A stretch of 8,192 nucleotides of DNA from Candidatus Kapaibacterium sp. (GTDB taxonomy: Bacteria > Bacteroidota > Ignavibacteria > Kapaibacteriales > Kapaibacteriaceae): contig JAURNF010000250.1 of the NCBI GenBank assembly GCA_030830285.1, forward strand, positions 1 to 8,192, given 5' to 3'. Of this stretch, positions 6,888 to 8,192 are shown in pieces. The stretch's first letter is position 1, and every line of letters starts with the position of its first letter. Below the pieces are notes generated by a model, which worked only from the letters and a program-made list of their open reading frames with translations, was not told where the DNA came from and did no database searches. The translations under genes were made by a program, and so were the position numbers.

Positions 6888-8192
6888 CAGTCCTCCGTTC
6901 TCGTCTGTGTGTTGAGAGAATCGAGCGCTTCCTTCATGATGCTGCTAACAAGTGATGGGTTTGCAGACCCACCAGAGGCCTTCAAGACTTGTCCGACAAA
7001 GAAGCCAAAGAGATTGCTCTTGCCGTCGAGATACTTCGTGAGATTGTCTGGGTTAGCACGAATAACGTCGTCGACCATCGTGCGGATGGCACCTTCATCG
7101 GATAGCTGCATGAGACCGCGCTCAGCGATAAACTCATCCGCAGTCCTACCCGAACCAACCATATCGGGAAACAGTTCTTTGGCGGTCTTGCTCGAGATTG
7201 TTCCAGCAGTCAGTGCGTTGACAAGTGACGCGAGTTGTTGTCGAGTAATTCCTGCGTCGTCGATAGCACACTTCTTCTCGCCCATGAGTCGAAGCATGTC
7301 TGTCATGACCCAGTTCGATACAAGCTTGAATCCTTCGGCCGTTGGGGTCGACAGCAGCGCACATGTCTGCTCGTAAAACGCCGCTACGTCGGCTTGGTCA
7401 ACCAGTACACCTGCATCATATGCAGGCAAACCGAACTGCGTGATGAAACGTCGCTTCTTATCGAGTGCCAATTCAGGTAGTGATGCCGTGAGCTCTTTGA
7501 TCCACTCTTGATCAACCACCACAGGCACGAGGTCGGGCTCGGGGAAGTAGCGGTAATCATGCGCTTGTTCCTTGGATCGCATGTGCTTCGTAGCCTGCGC
7601 TCCAGCGTCCCACATGAGTGTTTGCTGCGTAATTGAACCGCCAGATTCGATCGTTTCGATTTGTGTTTTGATCTCGTACTCGATTGCCTTCTCGACGTTC
7701 CGGAACGAATTGAGGTTCTTTACCTCGCGCTTTGTTCCGAATGCCTTTTGTCCAATCGGACGTACGGAGATGTTTGCATCACAACGAAGACTGCCTTCTT
7801 CGAGATTACCGTCGCAAATGCCCAGATAGACGAGGATTTGACGGATCTGCTGGAGGTATTGGTAGGCCTCATGCGGCGTTCGAATGTCTGGCTCACTGAC
7901 AATCTCAATAAGCGGAACACCAGCACGGTTAAGGTCTACAAGCGTGTCTACATCAAGGTCGTGAATGCTCTTCCCAGCATCTTCTTCCATGTGAATACGC
8001 GTGATGCCGATGTGCTTGATACCATCGTCAGTCTCAATCTCGACACGACCATGGTAGCAGATTGGATCAGCAAACTGCGTTACCTGATATCCCTTCGGGA
8101 GATCGGGATAGAAGTAGTTCTTGCGGGAGAAGGTCGACCGTTCACGGATAGAACAGTTCGTTGCAAGGCCCATGCGAACAGCATACGCAACG
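6887..8192 (-). CDS. gatB: Asp-tRNA(Asn)/Glu-tRNA(Gln) amidotransferase subunit B, N-terminus beyond window
   Basis: GatB is the tRNA-binding and kinase/transamidase subunit of GatCAB, which converts Glu-tRNA(Gln) and/or Asp-tRNA(Asn) to the amidated forms with ammonia from GatA. Strong family motifs are seen, numbered from the internal Met at 8173: SRKNYFYPDLPKGYQ (16-30), ITRIHMEEDAGKS (58-69 region), NRAGVPLIEIVSEPD (82-96), EEGSLRCDANIS (125-136), REVKNLNSF (149-157) and DYRYFPEPDL (206-215). The C-terminal YqeY-like helical domain and the family's usual end (GFFVGQVLKASGG) are present, so the 3' end is complete. The Met at 8173 is not the start: the frame continues upstream as VAYAVR, matching the conserved GatB stretch before GLxxNC. 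About 70 N-terminal residues should lie outside. The stop overlaps the ilvE start by one base. Whether it serves Gln, Asn or both is unknown. Confidence 0.97.
   Translation of the reverse strand, partial: VAYAVRMGLATNCSIRERSTFSRKNYFYPDLPKGYQVTQFADPICYHGRVEIETDDGIKHIGITRIHMEEDAGKSIHDLDVDTLVDLNRAGVPLIEIVSEPDIRTPHEAYQYLQQIRQILVYLGICDGNLEEGSLRCDANISVRPIGQKAFGTKREVKNLNSFRNVEKAIEYEIKTQIETIESGGSITQQTLMWDAGAQATKHMRSKEQAHDYRYFPEPDLVPVVVDQEWIKELTASLPELALDKKRRFITQFGLPAYDAGVLVDQADVAAFYEQTCALLSTPTAEGFKLVSNWVMTDMLRLMGEKKCAIDDAGITRQQLASLVNALTAGTISSKTAKELFPDMVGSGRTADEFIAERGLMQLSDEGAIRTMVDDVIRANPDNLTKYLDGKSNLFGFFVGQVLKASGGSANPSLVSSIMKEALDSLNTQTRTED

Noticed and set aside
8171..8173. Start of gatB at the Met codon 8173
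   Set aside because: The conserved GatB frame continues upstream to the window edge, so this Met is internal.

Overview
The window looks like bacterial chromosome of moderate GC. Every convincing gene lies on the minus strand, so transcription runs from high to low coordinates. Gene content and control signals point to the Bacteroidota/Chlorobiota/Ignavibacteria/Kapabacteria side of the tree. These signals are a fused E1 alpha-beta 2-oxoacid dehydrogenase next to a class IV aminotransferase, a promoter that fits the Bacteroidota TTTG / TAnnTTTG pattern exactly, and a very long secreted GGA(I/L/V)/FxxN repeat protein. Each of the four gene starts inside the window has a clear GGAG-type Shine-Dalgarno sequence. 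That fits the Chlorobiota/Kapabacteria branches better than the classical Bacteroidia, but the placement is an inference.

Region 1 (8192 down to about 3690) is a compact run of three genes: gatB (its N-terminus lies beyond the right edge), a branched-chain amino acid aminotransferase (ilvE-like), and a single-chain fused E1 component of a branched-chain-type 2-oxoacid dehydrogenase. gatB and ilvE overlap by one base (TGATG), and 29 bases separate ilvE from the E1 gene. The run ends in a strong intrinsic terminator (3690-3753). The aminotransferase makes branched-chain 2-oxoacids from Leu/Ile/Val and the E1 decarboxylates such oxoacids, so the two genes form a metabolic unit. gatB supplies tRNA-dependent amidation and appears to share the transcript only.

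Region 2 (about 3690 to 2810) begins just past the terminator with a Bacteroidota-type promoter. A leader of roughly 115 bases with a small palindrome follows, then a 240-residue single-pass membrane protein with TPR-like helices on its likely outer side.

Region 3 (2809 to 1) has an 88-base intergenic gap, then a gene that stays open for 906 codons and runs off the left edge. It encodes a signal peptide, a Gly/Pro-rich N-terminal region and a long array of GGA(I/L/V) and FxxN motifs. This is the signature of the chlamydial polymorphic outer membrane protein (Pmp) type of beta-helix. It is the most interesting object in the window. Its C-terminus, where a sorting or autotransporter domain would sit, is not visible.

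I see no tRNA, rRNA, CRISPR array, insertion sequence or phage gene, and no clear sign of an undescribed multi-gene system.
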